A DNA stretch of 64,000 bases from Arachis hypogaea (taxonomy: Eukaryota > Streptophyta > Magnoliopsida > Fabales > Fabaceae): the NCBI RefSeq assembly GCF_003086295.3, contig NC_092048.1:92608626-92672625 (forward strand), in the 5' to 3' direction. This document shows, piece after piece, positions 31,368-43,056 of the stretch (positions are counted from its first letter, which is position 1; each line of letters begins with the position of its first letter). The notes beneath the pieces were generated by a model. It did not search any database and was not told the origin of the DNA. It saw only the letters and a list, made by a program, of their open reading frames with translations. Made by a program: the position numbers and the translations under genes.

Positions 31368-32915
31368 TGATGCGTGAGCATCTTTCCTATCCTTTCCTAG
31401 TGAATTTGCATTTAAATTGTTATGTTTTATCAAGAATTAATTATCTTTTAGCCACTATAGATGCTACTTTGAGTCTTGTGCAATTCTATTTATTTTAGGT
31501 AGCATTTGGTTGGATTTGATGGAGCTTCCGCAGAAAAAGAGAAGAAGGCTATATAGGGCAGAAATGCTTAGAGGATGGAGAGGAAGCTTACACAAATGGA
31601 ATCAGCACAAGAATTAAAGGAGATGGCAGCGAGGAGCGACGCGTGTGCGTACCTGACGCGTGCGCATGAATTGAAGATTTGCTCAGCGACATATGCGCGT
31701 ACCTGACGCGTACACGTGACACGCGAAGAAGACCATCGACGCGTACGCATGACTGACGCGTACGCGTGACATGCGCCACATGCAGAATTCACAGAAAACA
31801 CGGGGGCGATTTCAGGCCAAGTTTCAACCCAGTTTTTGGCCCAGAAACACAGACTAGAGCCAGAGAATAGCAGAGACTCAAGGGAGATTCACATAAGAAT
31901 GGTTGTGCCCACTCCAAGTTAGGCGTGGACCCTATGAAGCAAGTGGTCCCTATCCATCAATTGAAGACATGCTGATTGTTTTAGTTAATTCTGATTTAAA
32001 CTTTAATTTTTACTTTAAAATAGGAAAAAATATTTTTTTAGTTTTAGAAGATAGATTTTAAATTAATTAGGATTAGATATAAAAGGGGATTGGAATTATT
32101 CCAAAGGAGCCCATTCCATTCCAAACTACCAAAATACATTTTATCAGAATCTTTATTTTCTCTTTGAATCATGAGCAACTAAACCTCCATTGTTAAGGTT
32201 AGGAGCTCTGTCTATTTGTATAAATTGATTCTATTGTTTTTTTTATTTTAATTCATGTTTTGATTTATATTTCAAAAATTGTTTTCGTTCTTTATTTTAT
32301 GAACTTGGGTGGAACGGAAGTATGACCCATGTTCTAATTGAGTTCTTGTATAACTTAGAAAAGCTCTTTACTTGAACAACAGCTTGAAAACAAATTCTCC
32401 TAAATTTTAGTTATTTGGATTTAACGGGATACGTGACATATAATCCTTTTATATTTGGATAATTAGGATTTCTGTGGCATATAAACTAGAATTTAGCTTC
32501 ACCCTCTAATTGGAATTAATTGACCAAGGAATTGGCAGTTGATGAATTTTAGAGGAGACTAGGAAGGTCTAAGAAATTAGGGTCTAGTCACATATAGTTT
32601 GCTATGAATTAAATCTTGCATGATTAAAATAAATTAATAAGAAAAATCAATCCAGAAAATAGATAACTCTGAAGCCTTAACTGCCTTCTCCATATTTTAT
32701 TCCCAACTTATTTACTTGCTCTTTTAATATTCTTTATATTGTTTAATGTCTTTGAAGTCTCGAACACTATTTTCTGTTTGCCTAACTAAGTAAATTAATC
32801 AACTATTGCTATTTAATCCATCAATCCCCGTGGGATCGACCCTCACTCACCTGAGGTATTACTTGGTACAACCCAGTGCATTTGCCGGTTAGTTGTGGTT
32901 GTAAATTTCGCACCA
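31368..32915 (+). mobile_element. E5 3' LTR, TGATGCGTGAG family, copy A
   Basis: It begins TGATGCGTGAGC right after the polypurine-like tract and ends TTTCGCACCA, the same ends as the solo LTR at 36796-38227. The middle part (about 31549-31902) has no counterpart in that copy and instead resembles the TGATAAACC family: GGCAGAAATGCTTAGAGGATGG, ACGCGTACGCGTGAC words, GGCCCAGAAACACAGACTAG. The expected right target duplication is TTAGC. Confidence 0.85.
32078..32086 (+). promoter_or_regulatory. TATA box of the E5 LTR
   Basis: TATAAAAGG, about 290 bp downstream of the ACGCG word cluster and aligned with TATAAATAGG at 37381 in the sister LTR. Confidence 0.45.
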
Positions 32916-33600
32916 TTAGCGTTGCACACAGCATATTGCTCTGTGAAATTGAAGGTTAGGGCTTTGTTTATAACTCTATTTCATGTCACTTTGCCCCTCC
33001 GACATGAATATAGCATACAATCCCTGAATCAAAACAAATAAACAGAACAAAAAAATTGAATGAAATCAATGAAAGGAAAGAATACAACAGATTCATATAA
33101 GGGAGTAGAGAAATACAAGAAGAACATAAAAGGAACAAAAAAATGAAATCAATGAAGCAACTTCATTCCTGAGTCTGAGGCTCCATTGTTACTTTGGAAG
33201 TGGAGGATGAAGGAGGAGACGGAGCACCACGGCGTTGACGACCACTTGACGAGAGAAGAGAGAAGAGAGCAGAGGAGATGGGGAGGGAAAGCCTACGAAC
33301 GACTTTAGGAGATGGATTGGACGGCAACGGCGATGGCTCAGCTAGACGGTGACGGCGAAGGCTAAGACTTTGGAGAGTGGAGTAGGTGGTGGTGAGTTAA
33401 CAGGGAAAGGAATTAGGAATTAGGGTGACTTTGGAGTTTGTTTACCGTGTGGTGAGTTTAGGGTTTTATTAGTTGAATTTAAAAAATATTTGTGGTAAAC
33501 ATAAAAAAATAATAATTATTATTAAACCTCCATATGGGATATGTTTATAATTTATATTTTGTGCTTATTAGAAAAGCTCAAAAGACTTGAGCTTACTAAA
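32916..33600. other. Unidentified sequence, with GC-rich 33180-33380
   Basis: I cannot assign this stretch. Around 33170-33380 the minus strand is GC-richer with CGCCGTCGCCGT-type words and an ATG-led frame of only a few codons, reminiscent of the 5' end of a plant gene or a captured gene fragment, but no protein domain is readable. It lies between an LTR end and the left side of E6. Confidence 0.25.
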
Positions 33601-34155
33601 GACAGACCCCAAATTTAAACTCCAAATTAAGAAAGTTAACCAAAAACTTACAAATGTAACAAAAGTAGAGAATTAAATTAAGAAAAAACTATAAAACAGG
33701 AGGAGTTTTATTTCCATAACAACTTAAGCATAAATAATGCTTCTTAATATAACTATTTGCATTCTAAGAAATAAATTAAATTCCAAAATAAACAAAATTT
33801 TTAACTTTTAAAAACTATTCAACTATACAAACATGCAATTAACAATAAAAATCTACCAAATCAAACTATCAATTAAGAGAAATATTTACAAGAGTGATAC
33901 AAAAGAATGAGTTTAGAAAGATTTTGCCACGATGGGATGTCTTCCACCTAATATTTTTATTTAAAATCCTTAAGTTGGACATTTGATGAGCTCTTGTCAT
34001 AGAGGTTTGTGCTTGAATTCATCTTTATACCTCCACCAATGCTTAGACTTCAAATACTCTTCACAATTCCAATCTAGATGCACCAAGTTTTTAGAATCAC
34101 TCAAATAAGCAAAGAGCTCCCAACATTGTTGATCCTCACTTTGTATTCCGGGATT
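33600..34155 (-). other. E6 internal region downstream of its gag-like ORF
   Basis: From about 33927 it aligns with E3 16265-16390 (GATGGGATGTCTTCCACCTA against GGTGGGGTGTCTCTCACCTA; CCTTAAGTTGGAC in both). The remainder is AT-rich. No 3' LTR is found to its left, so E6 is truncated on that side. Confidence 0.5.
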
Positions 34156-34784
34156 TCAAACCTTATTTTTGCACCCATCTTCTAGTTGATTCTCATGGTT
34201 CCACTCGGGTGTCAAGACTTTCGAATTCTCCTTTAAATGCAAAATCCTCCTCCGAAATCCTTCGAATTGAGCATTGCACCAACCTTGGAACTCAAACCTT
34301 GAGGTTTCAACCTTGGTGATCCTTGATTCACGTTGCCAACCCATATCCATTTCTTTCTTACTCTTCAACCCACAAAGAGCTCTAAATTGACCATCCGTTT
34401 CTAGCAAACTAATATTCAAGTGGGCCAATAAACCTAAGGACAAGATTTTTATCCACTCAAATAGTGTATTGGATGGTGGTGACATAGGAAGAGAGGCTTC
34501 CAATGGATTTGCTATGGTAATTTTCACTCCCTTTTGTGCCTCTTGGATAACCTACACCTCTTGACAAACTTCTTCAAGTTGTGTTCTTTGTTCACCAACT
34601 TCTTCCTCATATCCCTCATTGCTTCTTTAAGTTGTGGTTGAGGATAATGTTGAGGGTGTGGTTCATAGGCATATGGTGATTGAGGTTCACAACCATAGTA
34701 AGACCTACCATATCCACTGCATCGAAGTACACCATGGGGTGAATTATGATCATAGTGATAGGGAAGAGGAGATTGTTGTTCCAT
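34156..34784 (-). pseudogene. E6 gag-like protein, relative of the E3 ORF, frameshifted
   Basis: Two frames: 34524-34784 (ATG start, Pro/Tyr/His-rich N-terminus HYDHNSPHG, EPQSPYAYEPHPQHYPQPQ) and 34156-34527 (C-terminal region FEWIKILSLGLL, LRALCGLKSKKEM, WNHENQLEDGCKNKV). Both parts match the E3 protein at 16391-17947 in the same order. The long acidic middle of E3 is almost entirely missing, and the two halves are in different frames. The conservation of the C-terminal block in two diverged elements argues that it was once under selection as protein. Function unknown. Confidence 0.65.
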
Positions 34785-35080
34785 GAGGATTGTTCATATG
34801 AATGCAGCTTCTCTCTCAAGTGATAACTCAATCCTTAGTGCAACCATCATTAAGATCACCATTTCCTATAACATTTTTACCAAAAATCATAAGGATGAGA
34901 ATTCATATGAAAAAGGACAAATAAAAAGCAAAAGATATCAAGAAATTAAGACAAACAAAATCTTAACTATTAACAAAAATCAAGAAATAACCAAAAAGAA
35001 ACTATTCACACTATTCACATATTCACAATAGCAAATAACATGACACACATTGCAAATTTCTGACAACCGTGCCAAAAATT
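34785..35080 (-). promoter_or_regulatory. E6 leader and primer binding site
   Basis: About 300 bp of AT-rich leader. At 35062-35075 the minus strand reads TTGGCACGGTTGTC, a decayed tRNA-Asp-type PBS, five bases from the LTR. Very short leader, like E1. Confidence 0.5.
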
Positions 35081-36566
35081 TGATGCAGGCTAGATATAGG
35101 TTTAGAAATTCTACAAGTTTAAAACTTGATTCATTGTGAGTATAGTTTTAAACTGGCAAATAACCCTATTAATGTTTAGAAAGGTTGTCACAAATTCAAA
35201 TCAAATACTGAGAGTTTAATCTTGGGTCGTTCTTCCACTGAATTGTAGTTGGGTATGCGTATCATTGGCTATGAGAGATCAAGATTGTAATAGCAATAAA
35301 CAAAAAATTAAATGACAAGAAAGTAAAGCAATTAACTAAACATCAAAGAAAATTAAACTAGAAGCAATTGAGACAAAAGAAAGGAAATTCAAGTGCAAAA
35401 AGATCTTAGCATGGGTTGAGAGTCAAGGATCACTATTCTTGTCATTGACCACAAACATAGCGATTATGAAGAGTTAATCCCACTTAGTCAACCCCTAAAT
35501 ATTGGGAGAAAGTCAAATAGGCATAATGATCTTAATCCACAAATCCTAACTAACTCACAAATTAGGCTTAGTGAAAGACTAGCGTTAGTGAAAACAAAAT
35601 CAATTAACAACCCTAAATCATCAATCAGTATTGGACATTAATGACTCAAGGTCACCAAAGTCCTCAATCCCAAGCTAAAAATACAAAATTCTACTTTATA
35701 ACTAGGTGAGACATTTCATCAAACACTTAGAAAGTATAAAAGAAAAACTGCAAGAATTAGTAAAGTCTATAACTACAAAATGTAAGAAAGCAATAATAAC
35801 AACTCAATTAAGCAACAATCAAACATAAAATATCAAATTGCATTAAATAAAAATGAGAATTTAATAATTGTTCATAAACTAAAAATAGCAAAAATAACTA
35901 ACAAGAAAAACTAAGTGAATTAAGATAATAGAACAAAAAAATATACAGAAAACTAAACTAAAACAATATCAAAACCTCAAACTAAAGAGAAATTAAATTA
36001 AGAACTTTAAAAATCCTAGAATTCTAGAGAGAAGTTGGAGTTTGTCTCTCTAAAATAACCTAAATCATAATAAAAACCTAAACTAAGATTATTTGGTTGA
36101 TCCTCCTAGAATTCTTGCTTCAAATGCTTCAGAAATGAGTTGATTGGGCCAAAATTGGGCCAAAAATTGCGATTCACATATTTTTTTAAGTGAGTCACGT
36201 GTTGTGAGTTGTGCATAGGCACAAGCCATGCGTACGCACGAATTGGAGGAGATGCGTACGCACAACTCCCAGATTTTCACAACTCAATTTTTTCATGAAT
36301 TCTCCATTTTGAATGCTTTTTCTTCACTTCTTCAAATCATTCTTGCCTCCTAAACCTTAAACACTCAAACAAACATATCAATACATCGAATAGAATAAAA
36401 GTGAATTAAATTTGATAATTTAAGGCATAAAAAGCATGTTTTTAACAATTAAGCACAAGTAGGAGGAAATTCACAAAAGTATGTAATTTTAAAGAATAAA
36501 TACAAGGTAAGTTGATAAAATCCACTCTTTTCAAGCTAAAAATAATCGTAAAATATGGATTCATCA
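35081..36566 (-). mobile_element. E6 5' LTR (1486 bp)
   Basis: It begins TGATGCAGGC and ends GGATTCATCA, with the PBS just outside the left end. Overall organisation and many words (TTGGGTCGTTC, ACTCAAGGTCACC, CATGTTTTTAACAATTAAGC) match the TGATAAACC-type LTRs of E3 and E8, but it is more diverged. The CpG word cluster is reduced to GCGTACGCAC-type words at about 36220-36265. The matching 3' LTR is missing. Confidence 0.75.
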
Positions 36567-36795
36567 CATTATCCCATATAAAAAAGAGTAATCAACCAAG
36601 GATTGAGGTAAGGAGAGAGAACTAACAATTCTGAGTTAACCTAGCACACTCACCACTCAAAGTTTGAAGTTTTAGAAACAATACATCTACACTAAAAGGA
36701 GCATTATGTCAAGATGGAAGACAATATTTGAGAGTTCAAAAATCGGGTTATGCTTATTGCTTTCAAGCTTTTTAACTTCTTTTCCTTCATTTTTT
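36567..36795. other. Left flank of a solo LTR, possible copia LTR remnant
   Basis: Together with 38228-38760 this was one sequence before the solo LTR inserted. I see no ORF here. Confidence 0.3.
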
Positions 36796-38227
36796 TGATG
36801 CGTGAGCATCTTCCTTATCTTTTCCTAGTGAATTTGTATTTAAATTATTGAGTTTAATCAAGAATTAATTATCTTTTAGCCACTATAGATGCTACTTTGA
36901 TTCTTGTGCAATTCTGTTTATTTTAGGTAGCATTCAGCTAAATTTGATGGAGTTTCTGCAGAAGAAGAGATGAAGGCGAATGATGCTGTCAACCCTGACC
37001 TCTCTGCACTCAAACCTGAATAACTCGAGTTACACAGGTCCAATAGACGTGATTTTAGTGGCGTTGGAAAGCTGACTTCTAGAGCTTTCCAACGATATAT
37101 AATAGTCCATACTTCTTCTCCGAACTCACTGCCAGGCGCAAGACACAACAACAATACGCGAGATTGGTCCTGCCCACTTTAAGTTAGGTGCACTAAAGCC
37201 CAAGTTAGGCGCACTAAAGCGCAAGTTAGGTGTGGATCCTAGTGAAACCAAGTGGTCCCCATCCATCAATTGAAGATTTGCTGATTGCTATAATTAATTC
37301 TAATTTAAATTCAAATTCTAATAATAGGAAAATATATTATTTTAGTTTTAAAGATAGATTTTAAATTAATTAGGATTAGATATAAATAGGGGGATACCAC
37401 CTCAACATTATTCAATTCCAGACTTCTAATTCTATACAAATTTATATTCCGTAATCCTAGTTTTCTACTCTGAACCATGAGCAACTAATCCTCCATTGTT
37501 AAGCTTAGGAGCTCTGTCTATTTGTATGGATTGATTTTATTGCTTTATCTATTTTAATTCATGTATGAATTTATAATTTAAGAATTGTTTTCGCTCTTTA
37601 TCTTATGAATTTGGGTGGAACGGAAGTATGACCCTCTTTCTATTTGAATTCTTGTATAACTTGGGAAAGCTCTTTACTTGAACAACAGCTTGAAAATATA
37701 TTCTTCTAAATTTTAATTATCTGGATTTAACGGGATACGTGACATATAATCCTTTTATTTTTGGGTAATTAGAGTTTTTGTGGCATATAAACTGGAATTT
37801 GATCATGTAGCTTGTAATTAGAATTAATTGACCAAGGAATTGGCAGTTAATAAATTTTAGAGGAGACTAGAAAGGTCTAAGGAATTAGGGTCTAGTCATA
37901 TATAGTTTGCCATAAATTAAATCCTACATAATTAAAATAGTTAGTAAGAAAAGTAAATCCAGAAAAATAGATAACTCTGAAGCCTTAACTACCTTCTCAA
38001 TATTTTATTTCCAACTTATTTATCTGCCTATCTTTAATATTCTAAATTTACTGTTAATGGTTTTAAACTTCCAAACACTATTTTCTGTTTGTCTAACTAA
38101 GCCTATCGAATACTATTGTTGCGTAATCCATCAATCCTCGTGGGATCGACCCTTACTCACGTGAGGTATTACTTGGTATGACCCGGTGCACTTGCCGGTT
38201 AGTTTGTGGGTTATAAATTCCGCACCA
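36796..38227 (+). mobile_element. Solo LTR, TGATGCGTGAG family, copy B
   Basis: TGATGCGTGAGC to CCGCACCA, flanked by TTTTT on both sides (36791-36795 and 38228-38232). The duplication is low complexity, so by itself it is weak, but the ends agree exactly with copy A. No internal region. The middle (about 36978-37165) differs from copy A: it carries GACCTCTCTGCACTCAAA, GCGTTGGAAAGCTGAC and ATATATAATAGTCCATACTT, as in TGATGAGCGG-family LTRs. It is followed by three AAGTTAGGYGCACTAAAGC-like tandem words (37178-37235). Confidence 0.85.
37381..37390 (+). promoter_or_regulatory. TATA box of solo LTR copy B
   Basis: TATAAATAGG followed by GGG, identical to the TATA words of the E1 and E10 LTRs and 150 bp downstream of the repeated AAGTTAGGCGCACTAAAGC words. 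Confidence 0.5.
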
Positions 38228-39024
38228 TTTTTCTATTCAATATTCTGGTTCTTCAGTTTTATCTTTCTTTGTTTCATTCAATGGAAAAAGGCATATATGT
38301 GAGGATTTAGAAAAAGCCATTGAGAGAAAAGGTAAAGAGAGTTAGCTTGGAGAAAAGCCATAAATTATGTCAATCTCTTTTGTAATCATTTTCTATTTTG
38401 TTTCTTGTACTTGAGAGGTATCCCTTGTTATGTTGAGTGAGCACTTAGTGTTGATAGTATAGGAGTGAACCTAGCTAAATCAAGCTTAGTTAGAAGTTTG
38501 GTCTGTCTTGGATAGTATTACAAAGAATCCTAGGGAATTGATGAATGTAAATCTTTAAAAAGATAGTGAAAATTCTACCATAGTTATGGTGAAAACTAAA
38601 TGTAGGCCACATTGCCCAAGGTGGTTGAACTAGGATATATGACTGTGTACTTTTCTCTTCTCTGCTCTGTTTCTGGTTCATTCGTTATGAGACAAAAATA
38701 ATTTGTCTCCTGCATAATCACTTTCACAGACACAGCAGAATCTGTTTTTGAGACCTTAAAAAGAGGCCATAGATTCAACCCCATTCTCTAGGCCATTGAA
38801 AACTTTCAATGACTATGAAGTAAATCCCGTAGTGGTCCCTGAAATTTATGCAATTACTCGATTTGGTCTTCGAGATTTCAATTTCACTATAGTAGTCCCC
38901 AAGAGAGAAATCTGGGCACCACAATGGCCCCTGGTGTCCTTTTTGGTGCTGAGTTAGCGTTAGAGTGCTGATGAGGCCATCTTTTGTCATGCTGGGTGGT
39001 CCCAATAGCTAGGTGACAGATGAC
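38228..39024. other. Possible copia LTR remnant and GGTCCCTGAA-type repeat
   Basis: 38228-38760 has the flavour of a plant Ty1-copia LTR end (GGTGGTTGAACTAGGATATA, then a T/C-rich stretch), but no PBS or coding part is present. 38820-39020 contains spaced TGGTCCCTGAAATTT and TTGGTCTTCGAGATTT units, a pattern common in legume MITE-like or Mutator-like repeats. Neither can be classified firmly by eye. Confidence 0.3.
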
Positions 39025-40587
39025 AGGTTATCTTGAGTGATTTTTATGGTTCTTTTCTTATTCATTTTCTTAGGTTTTAATCAAGACTGTGCCCTAAGGA
39101 ATTAGCTTGGACACCCATGCAGGCACGCCTAGAGGATAGCATTCACGCGTGGCGGACAGCCTCCACGCTCGGCGAATGGCCTCCATGCCGGGCGGACTCC
39201 CTCTAAGCCTCCAGTACACCCGGGGGACACACCTCATGCCCGGCGAACCTGGCTTGTTCCTTTCTTCCACCGAGCGTCCCTTCTTGCACCAAATCACACG
39301 CCAGGCGTGTGTCCTTCCATATGGAAGTGTGTTTTTGGGCTTTTGCTCAATTTTCTCTAATGCAAGCCCGACTTAAAGAGAATTACAACTCTCAAGATGC
39401 GATAATCAAGGCCCACACTTAATTATCCATATAATTAGAAGCCTTAATTACATCTAAAATATCGAAGACTCTAGATGATTTGTTATATCTTTCTAGAGAC
39501 ATAAAGAATTTGGTCATTAGGATTTGATTTGAATTATTATTTTGAATTTGAAATTGATGCTAGTAATTAGTTATCTTATCTTTCTCTCCAAAAGATGAGA
39601 TTAGGAGAGTTTGAAATTGAATTCTATAATTAGGATATAAATAAGTGAACTTAGTTCACAAAAAAGGGGATTTTGCTCTTCAGCATAGTTTTTTTTCTTG
39701 TTTTTCTTTCATTCCATGCGTAACTAATCCTTTGTCAAAGAGTTAAGAGCTCTGTTTATGTTTTCTATGGATTATTAATCTATGTTTATTTTATTTTGAA
39801 GTCTTACATTAATCTATTTCATGATTGAGTTATTCGTTCTTCATTTGGATTAATATCATTGGAAGGTATGCTAATCCCTTTTGAATTTTTTATTATAATT
39901 AAAAAATTTGATATTTGAATAAAGCTTGAAAACTCTTTCACATGACTCTTTGAATTCGGCTAGGAATAGTGGTCCAATTAGTGTGCGGCACATGCATGAT
40001 TTTCAATCACTCTAATTTTGAATAAGTGATATATAATTTAGATTAGAACAACTTTTAAAAATTGTGTTTTCTTCTAAGGTTTAACTAGACAGGACTAGCT
40101 TGAATATGTGACATATAATTCAACCTAAGGACTAGTTTTAAATCTTATTAGAAATTAAATCAGTTTTGTACTTAAACTCTTTAATTAATTAACTGAAAAC
40201 TATTTAATTAAAAGAAACTAAAAAACTAAGGAATTGAAAATCAATTACTAAAGATTTGTCATGAAAGATTTTTGCATACTTCAAAATAAGTAAACAAGAT
40301 TTAGTTTTCTTAAAATCATAAACATCTCCAAAGCTCTTGACTCTCACCATCATTGTCTTCTCTCAATCAACATCCAAGTTTACTGCCTCTTAAGCACTCA
40401 AGATTCTAAGCAAGATACAAGTTCTGCCCTCATCAATCCTAGTTATTTTAATCTAATTAGGTATTTAATCTAATAATTGTTTGCTCAATCCTTTAATTTT
40501 CGTAGGAACAATATCCACTCACCGTGGTATTATTTGAACAATCTGGTACACTTATTGGTATCTGTGAGTTTTAATTTTTGCTCATCA
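39025..40587 (+). mobile_element. LTR (probably solo) of another Ty3/gypsy family
   Basis: It ends in TTTTTGCTCATCA and carries the usual landmarks of the other LTRs: a GC-rich word cluster (CACGCCAGGCGTG type, 39110-39315), a TATA box, the CATGCGTAACTAATCCTTTG block, and AGGAACAATATCCACTCACC near the end. ATGACA occurs on both sides (39020-39025 and 40588-40593), a likely target duplication. However, the left end does not then start with TG, so that boundary is uncertain by several bases. Confidence 0.65.
39636..39645 (+). promoter_or_regulatory. TATA box of the 39025 LTR
   Basis: TATAAATAAG, about 320 bp downstream of the GC-rich word cluster, in the same relative place as the TATA words of the other LTR families. 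Confidence 0.4.
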
Positions 40588-41212
40588 ATGACATGGATAC
40601 ATTCTAATTTGAACCCAATTTGGTCCATCTCCCAGTATATAACCCTAATCCCAAATGTTCAGCATGCTTTCTTTTGTGTTCTTCATCTCATTCTTCTTCT
40701 TCATCTCTTTTGTCTTCTTCTTGTTGTTATTAATGTTGAAAAACCATGATGGGACAGAAACTTCCTAGTTCTTTGACACATTTGAGAATGGAAAAGGACC
40801 TATGAACGGTCCAAAGTAGCTGGATTCTGTGCGCAGACTAGCGTCTACCGTCCCAGCATGGACGTCATGAAGGCAGAGGTTGGTAGGAAGGACAAATTGG
40901 ATGCGACAGGAGAAAACGAAAAACATTGGAGAGTGAAAGGCTAAAGTGTACAAAGTGCACAACGTTATCTTCAGTTTTTTGTCATGGAAAGTTGCCAGTG
41001 TGGACTCTGACATTGTAGGGAGTGAACTGGTACTACCATTGGAGCTTGATGAAGACGAAGATGATTTTCTAGTTGCAGAGAATCCTGGCTTTGAGTTTCA
41101 ATGCTAAACAAGAGAAAGCACAACAGCTTCATTCGTGAAGAGAGGGAGTGAGTTCCCTTGAGGATGAAAAGCGTGGACTTACTGTTAATGGCGGCTCCTC
41201 CACCAGGAAGGT
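40588..41212. other. Unassigned sequence between two LTRs
   Basis: Starts with CCAATTTGGTCCATCTCCCA, matching the GGTCCCTGAA-type repeat left of the preceding LTR, which supports that LTR having split one repeat unit. The remainder (40640-41212) has short frames on both strands, none with a recognisable domain. Confidence 0.3.
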
Positions 41213-42323
41213 TGTAACACCCTACCACACAAAGTCTTATGCTTAAGTCATAAAGCTGAGGTGCCAAGGTATTATGACCTCTAAAAAGTAAAATTATATA
41301 ATATAATATAAGTGAAGAATTATTTTTATCTAGGAGCCTTTGAAGGAAAGTTTAAAACAAAAGTCGTAATGCTCACATGGACGATAAACGTAAACCGGGT
41401 AGGATAAGAGTAAAATGGCAAAGATATATTTAACAAAGCTTCCAACTCGGCTCGCGAAGATAAACCGGCCAGAGTATATAAGTATATATATACACATATA
41501 TGAGAAAATCCCAAAATGACCCAAAGCATAAAAAAAATGACAACCTGTTTCTCCGAGTCAACCTCTAAGAAGGACAAACATAAAATACAAGGTGGAGAAT
41601 ACATATACGTATATAAACATAAGCAAAAATACGCCCCTGAGCCCCCAAGAGTTCTTCGCTTTATCAGAGTCTCCAGAATACAGAGTGGTGCTTCTCAACC
41701 TACATCTGAAAACAACAATATTGTATGGGATAAGAACCGAGGTTCTCAGTATGGTTAAGGTGCCCACATATGTAATAAATAAGGTCTCGGAAAAGCCAGA
41801 GGCAATCCTAGAAGCAGGGGTAGATATCTAAGGTCCTTAAGGTTCTAACTCAATCCTAACTTAATCTCTCAAATTACAATCCACTCATTGTTTCATTCAA
41901 CTCTAACCCTTACCATTGACCCAACCAGTCATGGCCTATGGCCCAAATCAAACCAGCTCGGCCTCCGGCCCAAATAAACTCAAACTGGCCTCTGGCCCAT
42001 TACAAATAAAATCAACATTATCAGCCATCCACCACCAAGGTACTCAAAACAGAAAGACAATCACAAACACAAGCAAATACAAGGCAAACACATTTAAAGA
42101 ATAGTTACAGCAAGTATCACTGTTATCAGTTAAATAGAATTTATCAGATAGGCAAACCAAAACAATTATGCACACCCAAACAAAGCAAACAAATGCAACA
42201 TGATGCATGCCTGTCTTACTGGCTGTGAGCTCACGTGTCGGTTAAACTGCCAGAACCCGACACATCCGGTAGCTAACTCGGACATTGGTCTCTAGGTTGC
42301 ACATATCTAGGAGGATCATAAAC

Positions 42324-42490
42324 GAAGGAGAGTGCCTTTCCACATCGAAGGAGTGTGCCTTTCCACCTTCTCCTGGAGGATATATGAAGGAGAGTGCCTT
42401 TCCACATCGAAGGAGCGTACCTTTCCACCTTGCAACCAGAGAAGAATGTGGGGGAAAAAATACGAAGGAGAGTGCCTTTCCACTTTTCCC
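42324..42490 (+). repeat. Five tandem GAAGGAGAGTGCCTTTCCAC units
   Basis: Five copies of GAAGGAGNGTNCCTTTCCAC with spacers of 3 to 50 bp, inside the chromovirus-like LTR. Short overlapping ORFs across it are a consequence of the repetition. Confidence 0.8.
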
Positions 42491-42592
42491 ACACCTTCAT
42501 CACGACAAGAGAGGAAACTTTCATCCTCAACTTGCCATCCAAATACATTTTTCAATTTAACGAGCAAGCGGGATCGCACCCAAATCTTGCCC

Positions 42593-42669
42593 TCTCGACC
42601 ATTCTGGCCACACACACATCTCGACCGTTCCGGCCACACACACATCTCGACCATTCCGGCCACACACAA
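42593..42669 (+). repeat. Three tandem CTCGACCATTCCGGCCACAC units
   Basis: Three consecutive units of about 26 bp (TCTCGACCATTCCGGCCACA plus CACACA), the middle one with GTTCC in place of ATTCC. Lies in the same LTR as the preceding tract. Confidence 0.8.
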
Positions 42670-42968
42670 TCATCCCAAATCTCATAATTTTCATCTCAAT
42701 TCAGTTACTTTATACCATCCTTCACTTCCAAGTTGCATTACCTTCCTAGCTCAAATCCTCTTATTACTTTCTTCAAAATTCTGATTCAAAACATAACTCA
42801 TTCGTTTCTAAATAAATCAAACTCCAAAACGTAATTCTTTTCTTAATAACTGCAAAAATCAACTTATAAAATCCTTAAAAATCTAAATCTTTCTAAATAA
42901 CCATTTTAAACGAAGTCTCTAACTTTATAAATATTTGGGCAACATCTATAAAATTCAGAGTATGCCAC

Positions 42969-43056
42969 TGATGAGCGGATATTTTATACGCTTTTTGGCA
43001 TTATTTTCATATAGTTTTTAGCATTTTTTGTTTAGTTTTTATTAACTTTTCATAGG
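42969..43056 (+). mobile_element. Solo LTR (TGATGAGCGG family), first 88 bp
   Basis: Starts TGATGAGCGGATATTTTATA and is interrupted at 43057 by E8; the remainder is 47825-49312. The 5 bp on its left are GCCAC, against TCCAC after 49312, one mismatch. It has no PBS or internal domain. Confidence 0.8.

Larger units (their letters stand above)
41213..42968 (+). mobile_element. E7: chromovirus-like LTR, left part
   Basis: It begins TGTAACACCCTACCACACA, the TGTAACACCC start typical of plant chromovirus (Tekay/Del-like) LTRs. Inside are three GGCCTCTGGCCC-like words (41932-42000), a GAGCTCACGTGTCGG block, and two tandem-repeat tracts. A solo LTR inserted at 42969, and only about 14 further bases (49313-49326) can be followed before E9 enters, so whether this is a solo LTR or part of a full element cannot be seen. 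The class is assigned from the LTR start only. Confidence 0.6.

Noticed and set aside
32911..32935. PBS after the LTR at 31368, making it a 5' LTR
   Set aside because: TTAGCGTTGCACAC is a poor match to the tRNA-Asp PBS, and the polypurine tract lies upstream, so it is a 3' LTR.
40477..41267. Host gene between the two LTRs
   Set aside because: Only short frames on both strands without recognisable domains or splice-like continuity.
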